A stretch of DNA of 64,000 nucleotides from Bacteroidales bacterium (GCA_015060885.1 SUXO01000002.1:57646-121645), one strand, 5' to 3'. Positions 1 through 9,645 are shown, numbered from the stretch's first letter. The notes: generated from the sequence alone by a model not told the origin. Made by a program: numbers and translations.

Positions 1-225
1 GTTGTCGCGGAACAGGCGGAATATGTTTTCGCCGTAGAAATCAATGGTTATTTTCTCTTTGTTGTGCAAATCTACTTCCACCGTGGTGGGGTTTATCTTT
101 GCAACCTTGTCGATAGTTGCCTGTGGGGTTCCGTCGTTTGCATTTGCGGCAAAAAGCGGTACAAAGGCAAAAAGCATTGTTACCGCTATTGCGGCTGCTT
201 TGATGCTTCCTTTTCTCATTCTCAT
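1..225 (-). CDS. Probable GH31-type glycosidase, N-terminal part only
   Basis: The reading frame runs off the left edge, so only the first 75 residues are visible. They start with a signal peptide (MRMRKGS, a hydrophobic stretch, then an AANA cleavage region). A beta-strand-rich segment containing TIDFYGENIFRLFRDN follows. That phrase resembles the N-terminal domain of Bacteroidales family-31 alpha-glucosidases/xylosidases, where it precedes the catalytic barrel. The catalytic part lies outside the window, so substrate and activity cannot be judged. Two in-frame ATG codons (225 and 219) are possible starts; I chose the upstream one. The protein is predicted to be exported. Other secreted carbohydrate-active enzymes are possible. 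Confidence 0.5.
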   Translation of the reverse strand, partial: MRMRKGSIKAAAIAVTMLFAFVPLFAANANDGTPQATIDKVAKINPTTVEVDLHNKEKITIDFYGENIFRLFRDN

Positions 226-284
226 TTTGTGGTCTGTAATAAAATGTTTATCTAATCTTTTGTTTAATATATTCGAATAGAGTA

Positions 285-292
285 CAAAAATA
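285..292 (-). promoter_or_regulatory. -7 element for the leftmost minus-strand gene
   Basis: On the minus strand this reads TATTTTTG, matching the Bacteroidales TAnnTTTG element 60 bp upstream of the glycosidase start. No clear -33 TTTG is visible. Confidence 0.4.
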
Positions 293-398
293 TATAAAAT
301 AAGTGATTGTTTAAAGTTAAATACTATTAAATGGAGCGTGCACCCCTGTTATTGCCAAATAAGTAGGCAAATATTCCGTTAATGACATTTTTTTGAAC

Positions 399-406
399 TA
401 TCTTCG
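399..406 (+). promoter_or_regulatory. -7 element for mutS2
   Basis: TATCTTCG, close to the Bacteroidales TAnnTTTG element, lies 28 bp before the mutS2 ATG. This implies a short leader. The -33 region is weak. Confidence 0.4.
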
Positions 407-434
407 CCCTGTTTTTTACGAGAGAAAGAAAAAG

Positions 435-2945
435 ATGATTTATCCGCGGAATTTTGAGAGTAAAATAGAGTTCGATGTTGTGCGCTCTTTGTTGAAAGAG
501 CGTTGCTTGTGCCGTTTGGGCAGGGAAAGGGTCGATGATATGTCCTTTATGACCGATTACCACACCCTTATGTCGCGCCTCAATGAAACGGAGGAGTTCG
601 TGCGTATTTTACAGGTTGAGCAGAACTTCCCTTCCGACTTCTATTTCGATGTCCGCGAACCGCTTAAACGAATATGCATCGAGGGTATGTATATGACAGC
701 CGACGAGCTTTTCGACCTGCGCCGTTCGCTCGATACCATAGGCCGGATAATATCGCTGTTGCGTAGGCAAAGCGGTGCCGGCGAGGCCTCCGAGGATGCT
801 CCTCTGTACCCGTCGTTGCGTTGCCTGGCAGGTGATGTGGAGGCCTGTCCGCGAATAATACGTGATATTGATGCCATTATAGACAAGTTCGGTGCGGTGA
901 AGGACAGCGCATCGCCCGCGCTTGCCCATATAAGGAGCGAGCTTGTGCGAACGTCGGGCAGCATATCCCGCACGCTGAACTCCATTCTGCGCCACGCACA
1001 GGCCGAAGGCCTTGTTGAAAAGGATGCCGCGCCCACCTTCCGCGACGGGCGACTTGTAATTCCTGTTGCACCGGCACTCAAACGCAAGATGCGTGGTATT
1101 GTGCACGACGAATCGGCCAGTGGAAAAACAGTCTTTATAGAACCGGCCGAGGTGGTTGAGGCCAATAACCGCATACGCGAGCTCGAAGCCGAAGAGAAAC
1201 GCGAGATAATAGCAATTCTCACAGCCTGTTCGCAGCAGCTTGTTCCCGATGTCCCTGCACTGCTGCAACTATATGAATTCCTCGGTGAAATGGACTTTAT
1301 ACGTGCGAAAGCCGAGCTTGCAATAAGTTTCGACGCTGTGAAGCCCGTGGTGGAGAACCGCCCGTTCATAGACTGGGGTGCCGCCTGCCACCCGTTGCTC
1401 GAAATATCGTTGCGCAAGCACGGACGCAAGATGTCGCGCCTCGACATACAGCTCGACGGCGAGCGGCGCATACTGCTTATTTCGGGCCCCAATGCGGGCG
1501 GAAAGTCGGTCTGCCTTAAAACTGCCGGCCTGTTGCAGTATATGTTGCAATGCGGTATGCTTGTTCCACTGCACGAACGCAGCAGGGCGGGAATTTTCAA
1601 GAGTATGTTCATCGACATTGGCGACGAGCAGAGCATTGAGGACGATTTGAGTACCTATTCGAGCCATCTGCTCAATATGAAACTTACCCTCAAAAACTGC
1701 GACGGGCAGTCGCTCATTCTCATCGACGAGTTCGGTAGCGGTACCGAACCGCTCATTGGTGCCGCCATTGCCGAAGCCATACTTAAACGCTTCAACAACA
1801 AGGGTGCCTTTGGCATTATAACCACACACTACCAGAACCTGAAACACTTTGCCGACTCCACTCCCGGTGTCGTGAATGGTGCAATGCTGTACGACCGTGG
1901 CGAGATGCGCCCTCTCTTCCAGTTGCAGATAGGCAACCCCGGCAGCTCCTTTGCCGTGGAGATTGCCCGCAAGATAGGCCTGCCCGAAGAGGTCATCGAG
2001 GATGCTTCGCAGATAGTGGGCAGCGACTATATACAGTCCGACAAGTATTTGCAGGATATTGTGCGCGACAAGCGTTACTGGGAAACCAAGCGCAAGAACG
2101 TGCATCAGAAGGAGAAGGAACTCGACGAGATGCTGGGCAAGGTACAGGAGTCGTCGGACGAACTGAAAAAGAGCCGTAAGCAGATATTGAAGGATGCACG
2201 CGAGGAGGCCGAGTCGCTGTTGCGCGAAGCCAACGCAAAGATAGAGAATACAATACGCTCCATTGTCGAAGCGAAGGCCGAGAAGGAGAAAACCCGTCAG
2301 GCAAGGCAGGAGTTGCGCGACTTCGGCAAGGAACTCGAAGAGATTGCCCGTCGCAAGCAACAGGTGCAGACCGACAGGGAGATGGCAAGGATAATAGCAC
2401 GCCAGGAGCGTAAAAAGAGCGGTAAAAAGGATAAAAAAACGGAATCGCCACAGGAAGGTGCGGTGCAGGCACCCAAAGCCGTTCAGTTCGAAAAGGGGAT
2501 GTTTGTGCGCATCGATGGGCAACAGGCTGTGGGCGAAATCCTTTCAATGAACAAGGCGGGTGCAGTGGTGCGTTTCGGTGCAATAAAATCGACCGTTGCC
2601 ATCGACCGTCTGCGCCCGGCCCAGGCACCGAAAGAGGAGGTACGCAAGGTGTCGTTCCTCACGAGCGAAACACAGGAACAGTTGCATAACAAACGCTTGA
2701 ATTTCAAGTCGGAAATAGATATTCGCGGTATGCGTGGCGAGGAGGCAGTGCAGGCTGTGAACTATTTTATAGACGATGCGGTAATATGTAATGTGCACCA
2801 GTTGCGTGTGTTGCACGGTACGGGTAATGGTATCTTACGCACCCTTGTGCGGCAGTATTTGAGCACCGTGCCTTTTGTGAAGAATTTTCACGATGAGCAC
2901 GTGCAGTTCGGTGGTGCGGGTATCACGGTTATTGATTTGGAATAG
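435..2945 (+). CDS. mutS2: Endonuclease MutS2 (MutS-family ATPase with Smr domain)
   Basis: This 836-residue protein has the MutS2 order: an N-terminal core/lever, the MutS ATPase, a long coiled coil and a C-terminal Smr domain. Walker A is SGPNAGGKS, Walker B is LILIDEFGSGTEP, and a TTHY motif follows. A charged coiled-coil stretch rich in K, E and R covers roughly residues 510-680. The Smr domain begins at DIRGMRGEEA and includes LRVLHGTGNGIL. MutS2 proteins act on recombination intermediates or on collided ribosomes; which applies here cannot be read from sequence. The start MIYPRNFESKI matches family N-termini, and upstream in-frame TTG codons are disfavoured. The gene stands alone. Confidence 0.93.
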   Translation: MIYPRNFESKIEFDVVRSLLKERCLCRLGRERVDDMSFMTDYHTLMSRLNETEEFVRILQVEQNFPSDFYFDVREPLKRICIEGMYMTADELFDLRRSLDTIGRIISLLRRQSGAGEASEDAPLYPSLRCLAGDVEACPRIIRDIDAIIDKFGAVKDSASPALAHIRSELVRTSGSISRTLNSILRHAQAEGLVEKDAAPTFRDGRLVIPVAPALKRKMRGIVHDESASGKTVFIEPAEVVEANNRIRELEAEEKREIIAILTACSQQLVPDVPALLQLYEFLGEMDFIRAKAELAISFDAVKPVVENRPFIDWGAACHPLLEISLRKHGRKMSRLDIQLDGERRILLISGPNAGGKSVCLKTAGLLQYMLQCGMLVPLHERSRAGIFKSMFIDIGDEQSIEDDLSTYSSHLLNMKLTLKNCDGQSLILIDEFGSGTEPLIGAAIAEAILKRFNNKGAFGIITTHYQNLKHFADSTPGVVNGAMLYDRGEMRPLFQLQIGNPGSSFAVEIARKIGLPEEVIEDASQIVGSDYIQSDKYLQDIVRDKRYWETKRKNVHQKEKELDEMLGKVQESSDELKKSRKQILKDAREEAESLLREANAKIENTIRSIVEAKAEKEKTRQARQELRDFGKELEEIARRKQQVQTDREMARIIARQERKKSGKKDKKTESPQEGAVQAPKAVQFEKGMFVRIDGQQAVGEILSMNKAGAVVRFGAIKSTVAIDRLRPAQAPKEEVRKVSFLTSETQEQLHNKRLNFKSEIDIRGMRGEEAVQAVNYFIDDAVICNVHQLRVLHGTGNGILRTLVRQYLSTVPFVKNFHDEHVQFGGAGITVIDLE

Positions 2946-2961
2946 TGTTATTGCCTTTGCA

Positions 2962-3675
2962 GTAGGGGCAGACCGGTGTGTCTGCCCAAAAACGCAAGCA
3001 ACGAAAAACAATAGAACAGAAAAACAGCTGTCCCTCTCGCAGAGGGACGAGAAATTTACGTGTAAATTTCGGAGGGAGTGCTAAAATAGGCTCAGTCGCA
3101 AAAAGGTGTGGGCACTCACCATATACGATACTAAACATTCTTGCTTTTGACTTCTCGGTGTTATTTGTCGGTTATTCTCTCATTGGAAATATATCTTTGA
3201 TGTTCTTTGTCGCGCAAAGAACCAAACGCCCGGCACGCGAGAAAAATCAGTCGCTCGGTTCTTTGTTCACGTCGCCCAAAGGCGAACCCTCAGTCGAACC
3301 TCCCTTGCCGCGTTTATCTTTCTCACATTTGCAGGGTGCTGCGGAATTAAATGTAATTTAATAGACAATGCTTGCAGCAATTAGTCGCACGTAGTGCGGG
3401 ATGCGAACAGCAAGCATTGTCAACTTATGTCAAACATTCTCGCTTCGCGCAACCTCGGCTGCATTCGCTTTGCGTGCAAGTAAACTTTCACTCGCTCATT
3501 TGCACGAGCTTTCGCACTCTCTCCTGCAAATGCTCGGATAAACACTGTGATTTTAACGGTGCCGGTTTCTTTTTTGAGAATTACCATTGCAGGAGATAAT
3601 TCGTTATACAAAGGGCAGCGTGAGGGAGCACAACTTATTAAAGAATCAACTTGTCCACACTAAATTTCTACTGAA
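2962..3675. repeat. Dispersed intergenic repeat, copy 1
   Basis: This fills most of the 760-bp gap after mutS2 and is nearly identical to 60014-60617 over long stretches. It begins with a GGGCAGAC/GTCTGCCC hairpin (2962-2987). A shared block covers about 2995-3343 and ends in TTTGCAGGGTGCTGCG. A copy-specific segment follows (3345-3511) with a 12-bp perfect inverted repeat (3364-3375 with 3410-3421). The copy closes with a shared block containing ACGGTGCCGGTTTC (3556-3569). The 127-aa open frame here is also present in the other copy but lacks coding character. Confidence 0.8.
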
Positions 3676-3707
3676 CCTCAATTATGGCACAACTACAAGC
3701 AGAAGTA

Positions 3708-4439
3708 TTATTTCTCTGCACCTTCATTCAAAATGAATTTTACATTAACATTCACGCTGAAAGTGAGTTTCCCGATCTCTATTACCGGCTCGGCTCCGTC
3801 GGCCGAAACCATTGCGTTCTCCTCTATGACTGCACGGCTTTTGTAGAGCCTGGGCTGTGTGCCACCGCTGTTTGAACTCCAAGAGTTTATGCTTATGGCG
3901 GCACCGATGCTCTGTCCCACCGCACCGGCAAGTATCGCGGCTTGCGATTGCGCCTTCTTCATCGCCTCAACGCCAAGCTCATTGTAAAGTTCGTCGGCCT
4001 TGCTGTATCTTGTACTCACAAGCTGAATGTTGGTAATACCGTTTGTTTCGAGGCTGCTTATTACCTTCTGCATTGTGTCGGCATTGTCGAGTTTTAGCAT
4101 ATATGTTGCGGTGGTGCGTGGGGTGAGGTTTCGGCGGAATGTGGTGTAGCTCACCTGGCTGTCCATAAAATTGAGCGTGAGGTTTTTCTCCACGTCAATC
4201 TTCAATGCTTGCAGGGCTTTTATCATAGCGTTCTGCTGTTGCTCAACGGTTACCTTGCCTTTGGTGTCCTTTTCGTTTATGGTGATGCTTATGTATAGCT
4301 CGTCGGGGGTTACCTTGCGCTCGGCTTTTGCGCTTTGGTCTATGCAGGGTTGGTTGTTCTGCTGTGCTGTTGCCTTTAATGGTGCGAGTGCAAATATTGC
4401 CATTGCTGCAATAGATGCGATGATAGTTGAAGTTCTCAT
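3708..4439 (-). CDS. SIMPL-domain (DUF541) periplasmic protein
   Basis: The 243-residue protein starts with a signal peptide (MRTSTIIASIAAMAIFALAP, cleavage near ATAQQ). The rest is a SIMPL/DUF541 domain with an early DELYISITINEKDTKG segment, a central LDNADTMQKVISSLE helix and a late EAMKKAQSQAAILAGAVGQSIG helix. Family members are periplasmic or envelope proteins that form oligomeric rings; their molecular function is unsettled. It follows the araC-type gene on the same strand but is separated from it by a terminator-like hairpin, so it is probably transcribed separately. Confidence 0.85.
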   Translation of the reverse strand: MRTSTIIASIAAMAIFALAPLKATAQQNNQPCIDQSAKAERKVTPDELYISITINEKDTKGKVTVEQQQNAMIKALQALKIDVEKNLTLNFMDSQVSYTTFRRNLTPRTTATYMLKLDNADTMQKVISSLETNGITNIQLVSTRYSKADELYNELGVEAMKKAQSQAAILAGAVGQSIGAAISINSWSSNSGGTQPRLYKSRAVIEENAMVSADGAEPVIEIGKLTFSVNVNVKFILNEGAEK

Positions 4440-4486
4440 TTTCTTTTCTGTTTTGTAATTATGCCCGCAAGTTGGTGCTTTTGAAA

Positions 4487-4537
4487 TAAAAAAGCAAATG
4501 GCGTGTCACGTTTTTTGTGATTTTTAACGCCATTTGC
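4487..4537 (-). terminator. Terminator of the AraC-family gene
   Basis: GCAAATGGCG pairs with CGCCATTTGC (4494-4503 with 4528-4537), with an inner TCAC/GTGA pair. Read on the minus strand it is followed by a run of T (4487-4493). It lies just downstream of the regulator. Confidence 0.65.
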
Positions 4538-4597
4538 CTGTTTTGAACAATTTTTAATGCCCGCTTCTGTAAATTACCGCAACCGGGTGACTATGGT

Positions 4598-5512
4598 TTA
4601 CACGTTGCGCGATGCTCGTTTGCGGTATTCCAGCGGTGGTATGCCTGTCTTTTTCCTGAAAAATGTGGAGAACTGCCCCAGGCACTCGAAGTGCAGTTTT
4701 TCGGCAATCTGGGCGATGTTTAGGTTGGTGGAGTAGAGCAGCTCCTTTGCCTTTTCGAGTTTGAGCCCCTGGCGGTACTGCCCCGGCGAAATTCCACAAG
4801 TGCGCTTGAACTCGCGACGGAACAGCGAATAGCTTATGTTGAGGGATTTCGCAATGTCTTCCAGCGCGTGGCTGCCGCTTGTGTCCTCCTTCATTATTGC
4901 TTTGGCCTGGTTTATGATGCGTGTCATATAACTGTCGCCGAACGAGTGGTTGAGGTCCTCGTAATACACGCGCCCGATGAGCGAGAATGCCAGGCCTGCT
5001 GCCATCTGCTGGTAGCCTTTTCGCTCGCTGCTCACGATGTTCAGAATATCGTGGTAGGTGTTTATTATCTGCTCGTCGACTCCTATGCGGAACACGCAGT
5101 TCTTGAAGGTGAAAAAGCCTGTCTTTATCTTGTCGTCGATGATGCTGCCGTTAAAACCCACCCAGTGGTCGTCCCACCCGGTTTCGGGGTCGGGAGAGAA
5201 GGTGTGCCACTCGCCGGGGAAGAGCATGAACATTGTGCCGGCCTCAATCCTGGTTCTTGAACACGATGCGCTTTCAAAATATCCCGAACCGCGTGTTATG
5301 TACACAAGCTGGTATTCGTTGAGGGTGCGTTTGCCGTCTTCGGGGAAGTTGTAGCCGTCGGGGTGGGCCGATATGGGGTATTCGCGGTTAGGCGGAACGT
5401 GCTGGTAGCCGGCTGTCGTCACTGCAAGGCCCCACGATTTGTCTTTGGGCGATATTTGCAGGTATTTGAACAGTTCAATCTTTGTTTCTGCCTTTTTGCT
5501 CTCTTCTTTCAT
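4598..5512 (-). CDS. AraC-family transcriptional regulator
   Basis: This 304-residue protein has an N-terminal cupin-like sensor domain (about residues 25-165, including ITRGSGYF and AGTMFMLFPGEWHTF). A C-terminal double helix-turn-helix AraC domain follows (about 205-300), with LEDIAKSLNISYSLFRREF as the first helix pair and IAQIAEKLHFECLGQFSTFF as the second. It is typical of regulators of sugar-utilisation genes. It is transcribed away from the porin gene at 5732, a likely target. The sensed ligand is unknown. Confidence 0.9.
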   Translation of the reverse strand: MKEESKKAETKIELFKYLQISPKDKSWGLAVTTAGYQHVPPNREYPISAHPDGYNFPEDGKRTLNEYQLVYITRGSGYFESASCSRTRIEAGTMFMLFPGEWHTFSPDPETGWDDHWVGFNGSIIDDKIKTGFFTFKNCVFRIGVDEQIINTYHDILNIVSSERKGYQQMAAGLAFSLIGRVYYEDLNHSFGDSYMTRIINQAKAIMKEDTSGSHALEDIAKSLNISYSLFRREFKRTCGISPGQYRQGLKLEKAKELLYSTNLNIAQIAEKLHFECLGQFSTFFRKKTGIPPLEYRKRASRNV

Positions 5513-5554
5513 AGTTGTGATAGTATAGTCCTATTCACAAAGAAAATAAAAAAA

Positions 5555-5568
5555 GTTCATACTTGAAC
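5555..5568. promoter_or_regulatory. Small inverted repeat in the araC/porin divergent region
   Basis: GTTCA-TACT-TGAAC is a perfect 5-bp inverted repeat 43 bp upstream of the regulator start. It may be an operator. AraC proteins more often bind direct repeats, so this is tentative. Confidence 0.25.
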
Positions 5569-5731
5569 AATATTTATAAGAATTTTTTACCACCGGTGTA
5601 ATTCTCTGTTATTTTTCTTTAAAAAAACCTCTGCACCTTATTAATATTAGATGCCTTCTCACCCGACGGGTGTAAACCTTTTATTCTTTATGCTTGTTTT
5701 TCTATCTGTAAACTTTCAAACATATAAAATT

Positions 5732-7006
5732 ATGAAAAATTTAAAGACAACAATTTTGTTGCTGTGTGTATGCTTGTATGCAGTGGAGATGCACGCACAG
5801 GAGTGGGTGAAAACGAAGGATGAACCGGTTTCTTTGATTTGTATAAGCGAAACGGTGAACGAGGCACCCGACGTGGTTGAGATTTTCCAGACAACGCAGA
5901 GCAATTACTATCACGACCCTCGTGCGCCACGCTTTGTGTTGGTCGACCAGGAGGGCAAGTGGGGCTTGGGTATCGGCGGTTATCTGCAAACGAAGGTGGA
6001 GTATGATTTTTCGGGTTCTGTCGACAATGTCGACTTCTTCCCCTCTGAAATTGACCGCAACGGAGTATCGTCGAGCCAGTTCCAGATGGATATGAGCAAC
6101 TCTACAATATTCCTGAAATTGGTGGGCACAAGCCGCTTGTTGGGTGATTTCTATGTCTACACTTCGGCCAACTGGCGTGGCGATGGCGACAACTTCCGCT
6201 TGCACAATATGTATATGAACAGCAAGTATCTGTTGTTGGGTTACACCGTGGGTGCCTTTATGGACCTTGATGCGGCTCCTGTGACTGTCGACTATGGCGG
6301 CCCCTGCGGTATGGCTTTCTATCGTACCACGCAGTTGAGATTTAAATACTCGTTCGACTGGGGATTGTCTATGGGTATGGGTATCGAGGCTTCGAAACCG
6401 AGCGGTACCACTAATGAGTATTCGACAATTACCAGCCAGCGTATGCCTAATATTCCTGTATATTTGCAGTATTCGTTCAACGAGAACAACCACATTCGCG
6501 TGGCCGGTGTTGTGCGTAACCTCTCTTATCGCGACCTTGTTGCCGGCAAGAAACATAACAAGTATGCCTGGGGTGCGCAGGCGAGTATGCTCGCTACGCT
6601 TGGCAAGTTGCAGCTCAAAGGACAGTTTACTATGGGTAAGGGTATAGGCTCTTATATTAATAATGTATCGAACGTGGGTGTCGACCTTGTTCCGTCGGGT
6701 GACCATCAGGGTAAGATGACTATGTTGCGTACCGATGCTTGGTATGTTGGCTTGCAGTATAATGTGAGTTCGCGTTTCTTCGCAACTGCCACTTACAGCC
6801 AGACAACATTGCACTCGAACAGCGGTTATGCAGGTGCTAACCCCGAAGCCTATCGTCGCGGACAGTATGTGGTTGCCAATATGTTCTTCAACGCATCGAA
6901 GAATATGCAGATTGGCGTGGAGTACCTGCACGGCTGGCGTACCGACTTCGACGGCGACAAGTCGCAGGCCAACCGCATAAACCTTTCGGCAAGATATAAT
7001 TTCTGA
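5732..7006 (+). CDS. Outer-membrane porin-like beta-barrel protein
   Basis: This 424-residue protein has a signal peptide (MKNLKTTILLLCVCLYAVEMHAQ). Many alternating amphipathic strands follow, and it ends in RINLSARYNF, with the terminal aromatic residue expected of an outer-membrane barrel. Segments such as GIGGYLQTKVEYDF and LLGDFYVYTSANWRG resemble DcaP/OprP-like trimeric porins in layout. An upstream in-frame ATG at 5651 would place 27 residues before the signal peptide, so I use 5732. The substrate is unknown. It stands between an AraC regulator and phosphate transporters, so sugar or phosphate-compound uptake are both plausible. Confidence 0.75.
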   Translation: MKNLKTTILLLCVCLYAVEMHAQEWVKTKDEPVSLICISETVNEAPDVVEIFQTTQSNYYHDPRAPRFVLVDQEGKWGLGIGGYLQTKVEYDFSGSVDNVDFFPSEIDRNGVSSSQFQMDMSNSTIFLKLVGTSRLLGDFYVYTSANWRGDGDNFRLHNMYMNSKYLLLGYTVGAFMDLDAAPVTVDYGGPCGMAFYRTTQLRFKYSFDWGLSMGMGIEASKPSGTTNEYSTITSQRMPNIPVYLQYSFNENNHIRVAGVVRNLSYRDLVAGKKHNKYAWGAQASMLATLGKLQLKGQFTMGKGIGSYINNVSNVGVDLVPSGDHQGKMTMLRTDAWYVGLQYNVSSRFFATATYSQTTLHSNSGYAGANPEAYRRGQYVVANMFFNASKNMQIGVEYLHGWRTDFDGDKSQANRINLSARYNF

Positions 7007-7029
7007 TTTTTCTTATACCATATTGCCGG

Positions 7030-7077
7030 GCCGGTGCCGTGTCGCGCTATGCGCGTTCGGTACCGGCTCTTTCTTTT
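7030..7077 (+). terminator. Terminator after the porin gene
   Basis: GCCGGT (7030-7035) pairs with ACCGGC (7062-7067), with further GC-rich pairing around GCGC-TAT-GCGC. A T-rich stretch follows (7068-7077). Confidence 0.7.
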
Positions 7078-7092
7078 AACAATTTTGTAACA
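7075..7092 (+). promoter_or_regulatory. Candidate Pho-box-like direct repeat before the first PiT gene
   Basis: TTTAACA-ATTT-TGTAACA is two 7-bp direct repeats separated by 4 bp, the geometry of a PhoB site. It lies 31 bp upstream of a weak -7 element (GAATTTTG, 7124-7131). The geometry is seen directly. Assignment to PhoB is inference. Confidence 0.4.
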
Positions 7093-7180
7093 TTTTCGAA
7101 ATACAAGGGAAATAAAAATGTGTGAATTTTGCAATGCATAAAAAGCGGATTTTACAAGGAGTATTTTTTAATTGTTTTAT

Positions 7181-9430
7181 ATGGAATATTCTTATTTATT
7201 TATTGTAATCTTTTTGTTTGCCCTGGCGGTTATCGACCTATGGGTAGGTGTCAGCAACGATGCTGTGAACTTTATCGGCTCGGCAGTGGGGTGCAGGGCT
7301 GCAAAACTGAAACACGTTATAATGGTGGCGGCGGCCGGTGTCTTCATTGGTGCCGCATTCAGTAATGGAATGATGGAGGTGGCACGTAGCGGCGTGTTTA
7401 ACCCCTCGGAGTTCTACTTTTCCGAGGTTATGTGCATATTCCTTGCTGTAATGGTGAGCGATGTCTTTCTGCTCGACCTCTTCAATTCACTGGGCCTGCC
7501 CACTTCAACTACTGTTTCACTTGTATTCGAACTGTTGGGTGCGGCCTTTATTGTTGCAATAATTAAGATGTTGGGCGGTGGTGCCGATATGGACATTGTG
7601 GCCCTGCTGAATACCGACAAGGCTTTGGTGATGATAATATCAATATTCCTGTCGGTGGCTATTGCCTTTGTGTTCGGAACTTTGGTGCAGTGGATAGCAC
7701 GTCTTGTGTTCACGTTCAATTTCCGCAAGAATCTGGGGCGTAAGATAGGGCTGTTCGGTGGCATTGCGGTTACCTCTATTGTCTATTTTATGCTCATAAA
7801 AGGACTTAAAGGCACAACAATAATTTCGGCCGATGTGAAGGATTACATAAACGACAATCTGTTATTTGTGCTTGCCGTTTGTTTCATCTTCTTTACCTTG
7901 CTTATGCAGCTGTTGCATTGGATGAAGGTCAACGTGTTAAAGATAGTTGTGCTGATAGGTACATTCTCTTTGGCTATGGCTTTTGCAGGCAACGACCTTG
8001 TGAACTTCATTGGTGTTACGCTTGCCGGTTTTGATTCTTTCATTGAGTTTACATTCAATAATCCGGCGGGGTTGGGCGCCGACCAATTTACGATGGAGTC
8101 GCTTGCCGGTGCGGCAAAAACTCCTGTATATTATCTGTTGGGTGCAGGTGCGATTATGGTATTTGCATTGTGTACCAGCAAAAAGGCTTTGAAGGTGTTG
8201 CAGACATCAATAGACCTGTCGACACAGAATAACGACGAGAACGAGATTTTCGGTACTTCGCCCATTGCCCGTAATCTTGTGCGTATAACAACAAAAATGG
8301 CCGATTCGGTTGTGAAGAACACACCGCAGGGGGTGAAGAACTGGGTGAACAAGCGTTTTGCTCCCGTTGAGGAGAGAGAGGATGTGGCATTCGACCTTGT
8401 GCGTGCATCGGTAAACCTCGTGCTCGGTGGCTTGCTGATAGCTGTCGGCACTTCACTTAAATTGCCCCTCTCGACAACATATATAACCTTTATGGTTGCA
8501 ATGGGTACTTCGCTTGCCGACCGTGCTTGGGGGCGTGAGAGTGCAGTCTATCGTGTAACAGGTGTCATTTCGGTTATAGGCGGCTGGTTCGTTACGGCAG
8601 GTGCGGCCTTCATTCTTGGTGCGCTTGTGGCTGCAATAATGTACTATGGAGGTATTGTGGCTATGTATGCGATGATTGCCCTTGTGATATATCTGCTTGT
8701 CCACAGCCACATCAAATACAACAAAAAGAAGAAAGAGGAGCAGAGCGATTCCACTATGCAAATTATGTTGGGCAGCGACGATGAGGCCGAGGTGTGGAGT
8801 GCCCTGGAAGAGCGTGCAGCAAAGACTTTGTCCTCTTCGCTGGTATTTTCGGCCGAAACATATAAACGTATGTTCGAGGCTTTTGCAAAGGATTCCTTGC
8901 GCCCGTTGAAACTCTCGCTCATAAGGATTGTTGAGGAGAAGGCTGCCTTGAAGAAACAACGTCGCCTGGAAACAAGGGGATTGCAGCGCATAAACCAGCA
9001 GCTCTCGTTTGAACGCAGCACCTGGTATCACTTGTGTACCAACAGCTGCCAGCAGATGCTGAATACTCTCACCCGCATAGGTGAGCCCATGAAGGAGCAT
9101 GCCGACAACAGTTTCTCGCCTCTGTCGAAGAACTATGTCGAGGAGTTTACTCCCTACTGCCGCGATGTGTACAGTGTGATTATGGATATAAACACAATGG
9201 TGACAAGTGGCGATTATAGCAACAAGGATGAAGTCTCTTCGCGCGCCAAGGATCTTAAACACTCGCTTGCCACACTGCGCAAGGTGCAGACAAGACGACT
9301 GCAAGGCAACAAGGGCAGCCTGCGTATGGATTTCGAGTACCTTAACCTCATCCAGGAGTCGCACGAATTGCTCAGCGAGGTACGTAACCTCTTGCGTGGA
9401 GGCTGCAAGTTGTTCGCTCCCGTCAATTGA
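7181..9430 (+). CDS. PiT-family inorganic phosphate transporter with PhoU-like tail (copy 1)
   Basis: The protein has 749 residues, far longer than a plain PiT carrier. The N-terminal two thirds hold the duplicated PiT domain: GVSNDAVNF and GLPTSTTVS in the first half, AFAGNDLVNFIGV and LPLSTTY in the second. About ten hydrophobic segments end near residue 510. The soluble C-terminal part (about 530-745) is helical and charged and resembles a PhoU-type four-helix bundle. It is probably an inner-membrane phosphate symporter with a built-in regulatory module. The ATG at 7181 is preferred over an upstream TTG. A close paralogue follows at 9646. A terminator between them suggests separate transcripts. 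Confidence 0.88.
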   Translation: MEYSYLFIVIFLFALAVIDLWVGVSNDAVNFIGSAVGCRAAKLKHVIMVAAAGVFIGAAFSNGMMEVARSGVFNPSEFYFSEVMCIFLAVMVSDVFLLDLFNSLGLPTSTTVSLVFELLGAAFIVAIIKMLGGGADMDIVALLNTDKALVMIISIFLSVAIAFVFGTLVQWIARLVFTFNFRKNLGRKIGLFGGIAVTSIVYFMLIKGLKGTTIISADVKDYINDNLLFVLAVCFIFFTLLMQLLHWMKVNVLKIVVLIGTFSLAMAFAGNDLVNFIGVTLAGFDSFIEFTFNNPAGLGADQFTMESLAGAAKTPVYYLLGAGAIMVFALCTSKKALKVLQTSIDLSTQNNDENEIFGTSPIARNLVRITTKMADSVVKNTPQGVKNWVNKRFAPVEEREDVAFDLVRASVNLVLGGLLIAVGTSLKLPLSTTYITFMVAMGTSLADRAWGRESAVYRVTGVISVIGGWFVTAGAAFILGALVAAIMYYGGIVAMYAMIALVIYLLVHSHIKYNKKKKEEQSDSTMQIMLGSDDEAEVWSALEERAAKTLSSSLVFSAETYKRMFEAFAKDSLRPLKLSLIRIVEEKAALKKQRRLETRGLQRINQQLSFERSTWYHLCTNSCQQMLNTLTRIGEPMKEHADNSFSPLSKNYVEEFTPYCRDVYSVIMDINTMVTSGDYSNKDEVSSRAKDLKHSLATLRKVQTRRLQGNKGSLRMDFEYLNLIQESHELLSEVRNLLRGGCKLFAPVN

Positions 9431-9463
9431 GTTGTGGTATAGTACTTTATAGCATTTTTATTG

Positions 9464-9504
9464 AACAGCCGTTCCGTTTTATGTCGTGAACGGCTGTTTT
9501 TTTT
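9464..9504 (+). terminator. Terminator between the two PiT genes
   Basis: AACAGCCGTTC (9464-9474) pairs perfectly with GAACGGCTGTT (9488-9498), followed by an uninterrupted T run. Confidence 0.88.
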
Positions 9505-9539
9505 ATATACCAATTTATTTGTGTTATAAAATATTTATA

Positions 9540-9547
9540 TATTTTTG
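9540..9547 (+). promoter_or_regulatory. Candidate -7 element for the second PiT gene
   Basis: TATTTTTG matches TAnnTTTG, about 100 bp upstream of the second PiT start. It lies after the terminator of the first, consistent with an independent promoter. Confidence 0.4.
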
Positions 9548-9645
9548 TGACATATTAGGAAGTTTTACGACTTTCGCAATATGTTTTGCTTTTTTAAAGG
9601 CAAGGCTGTTTTTTTGTTGCAAATAACATATATAACTATAATATT

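Noticed and set aside
1269..2522. Long minus-strand open frame of 417 codons inside mutS2
   Set aside because: It is antisense to a clear MutS2 with intact motifs, and its translation shows no domain; a by-product of codon bias.
2978..3361. 127-codon frame shared with the repeat copy at 60019-60513
   Set aside because: Similarity follows the whole DNA repeat including non-coding parts, and the frames end differently; treated as repeat.
5741..6931. 396-codon minus-strand frame under the porin gene
   Set aside because: Shadow of the porin coding strand; no promoter, no recognisable domain.
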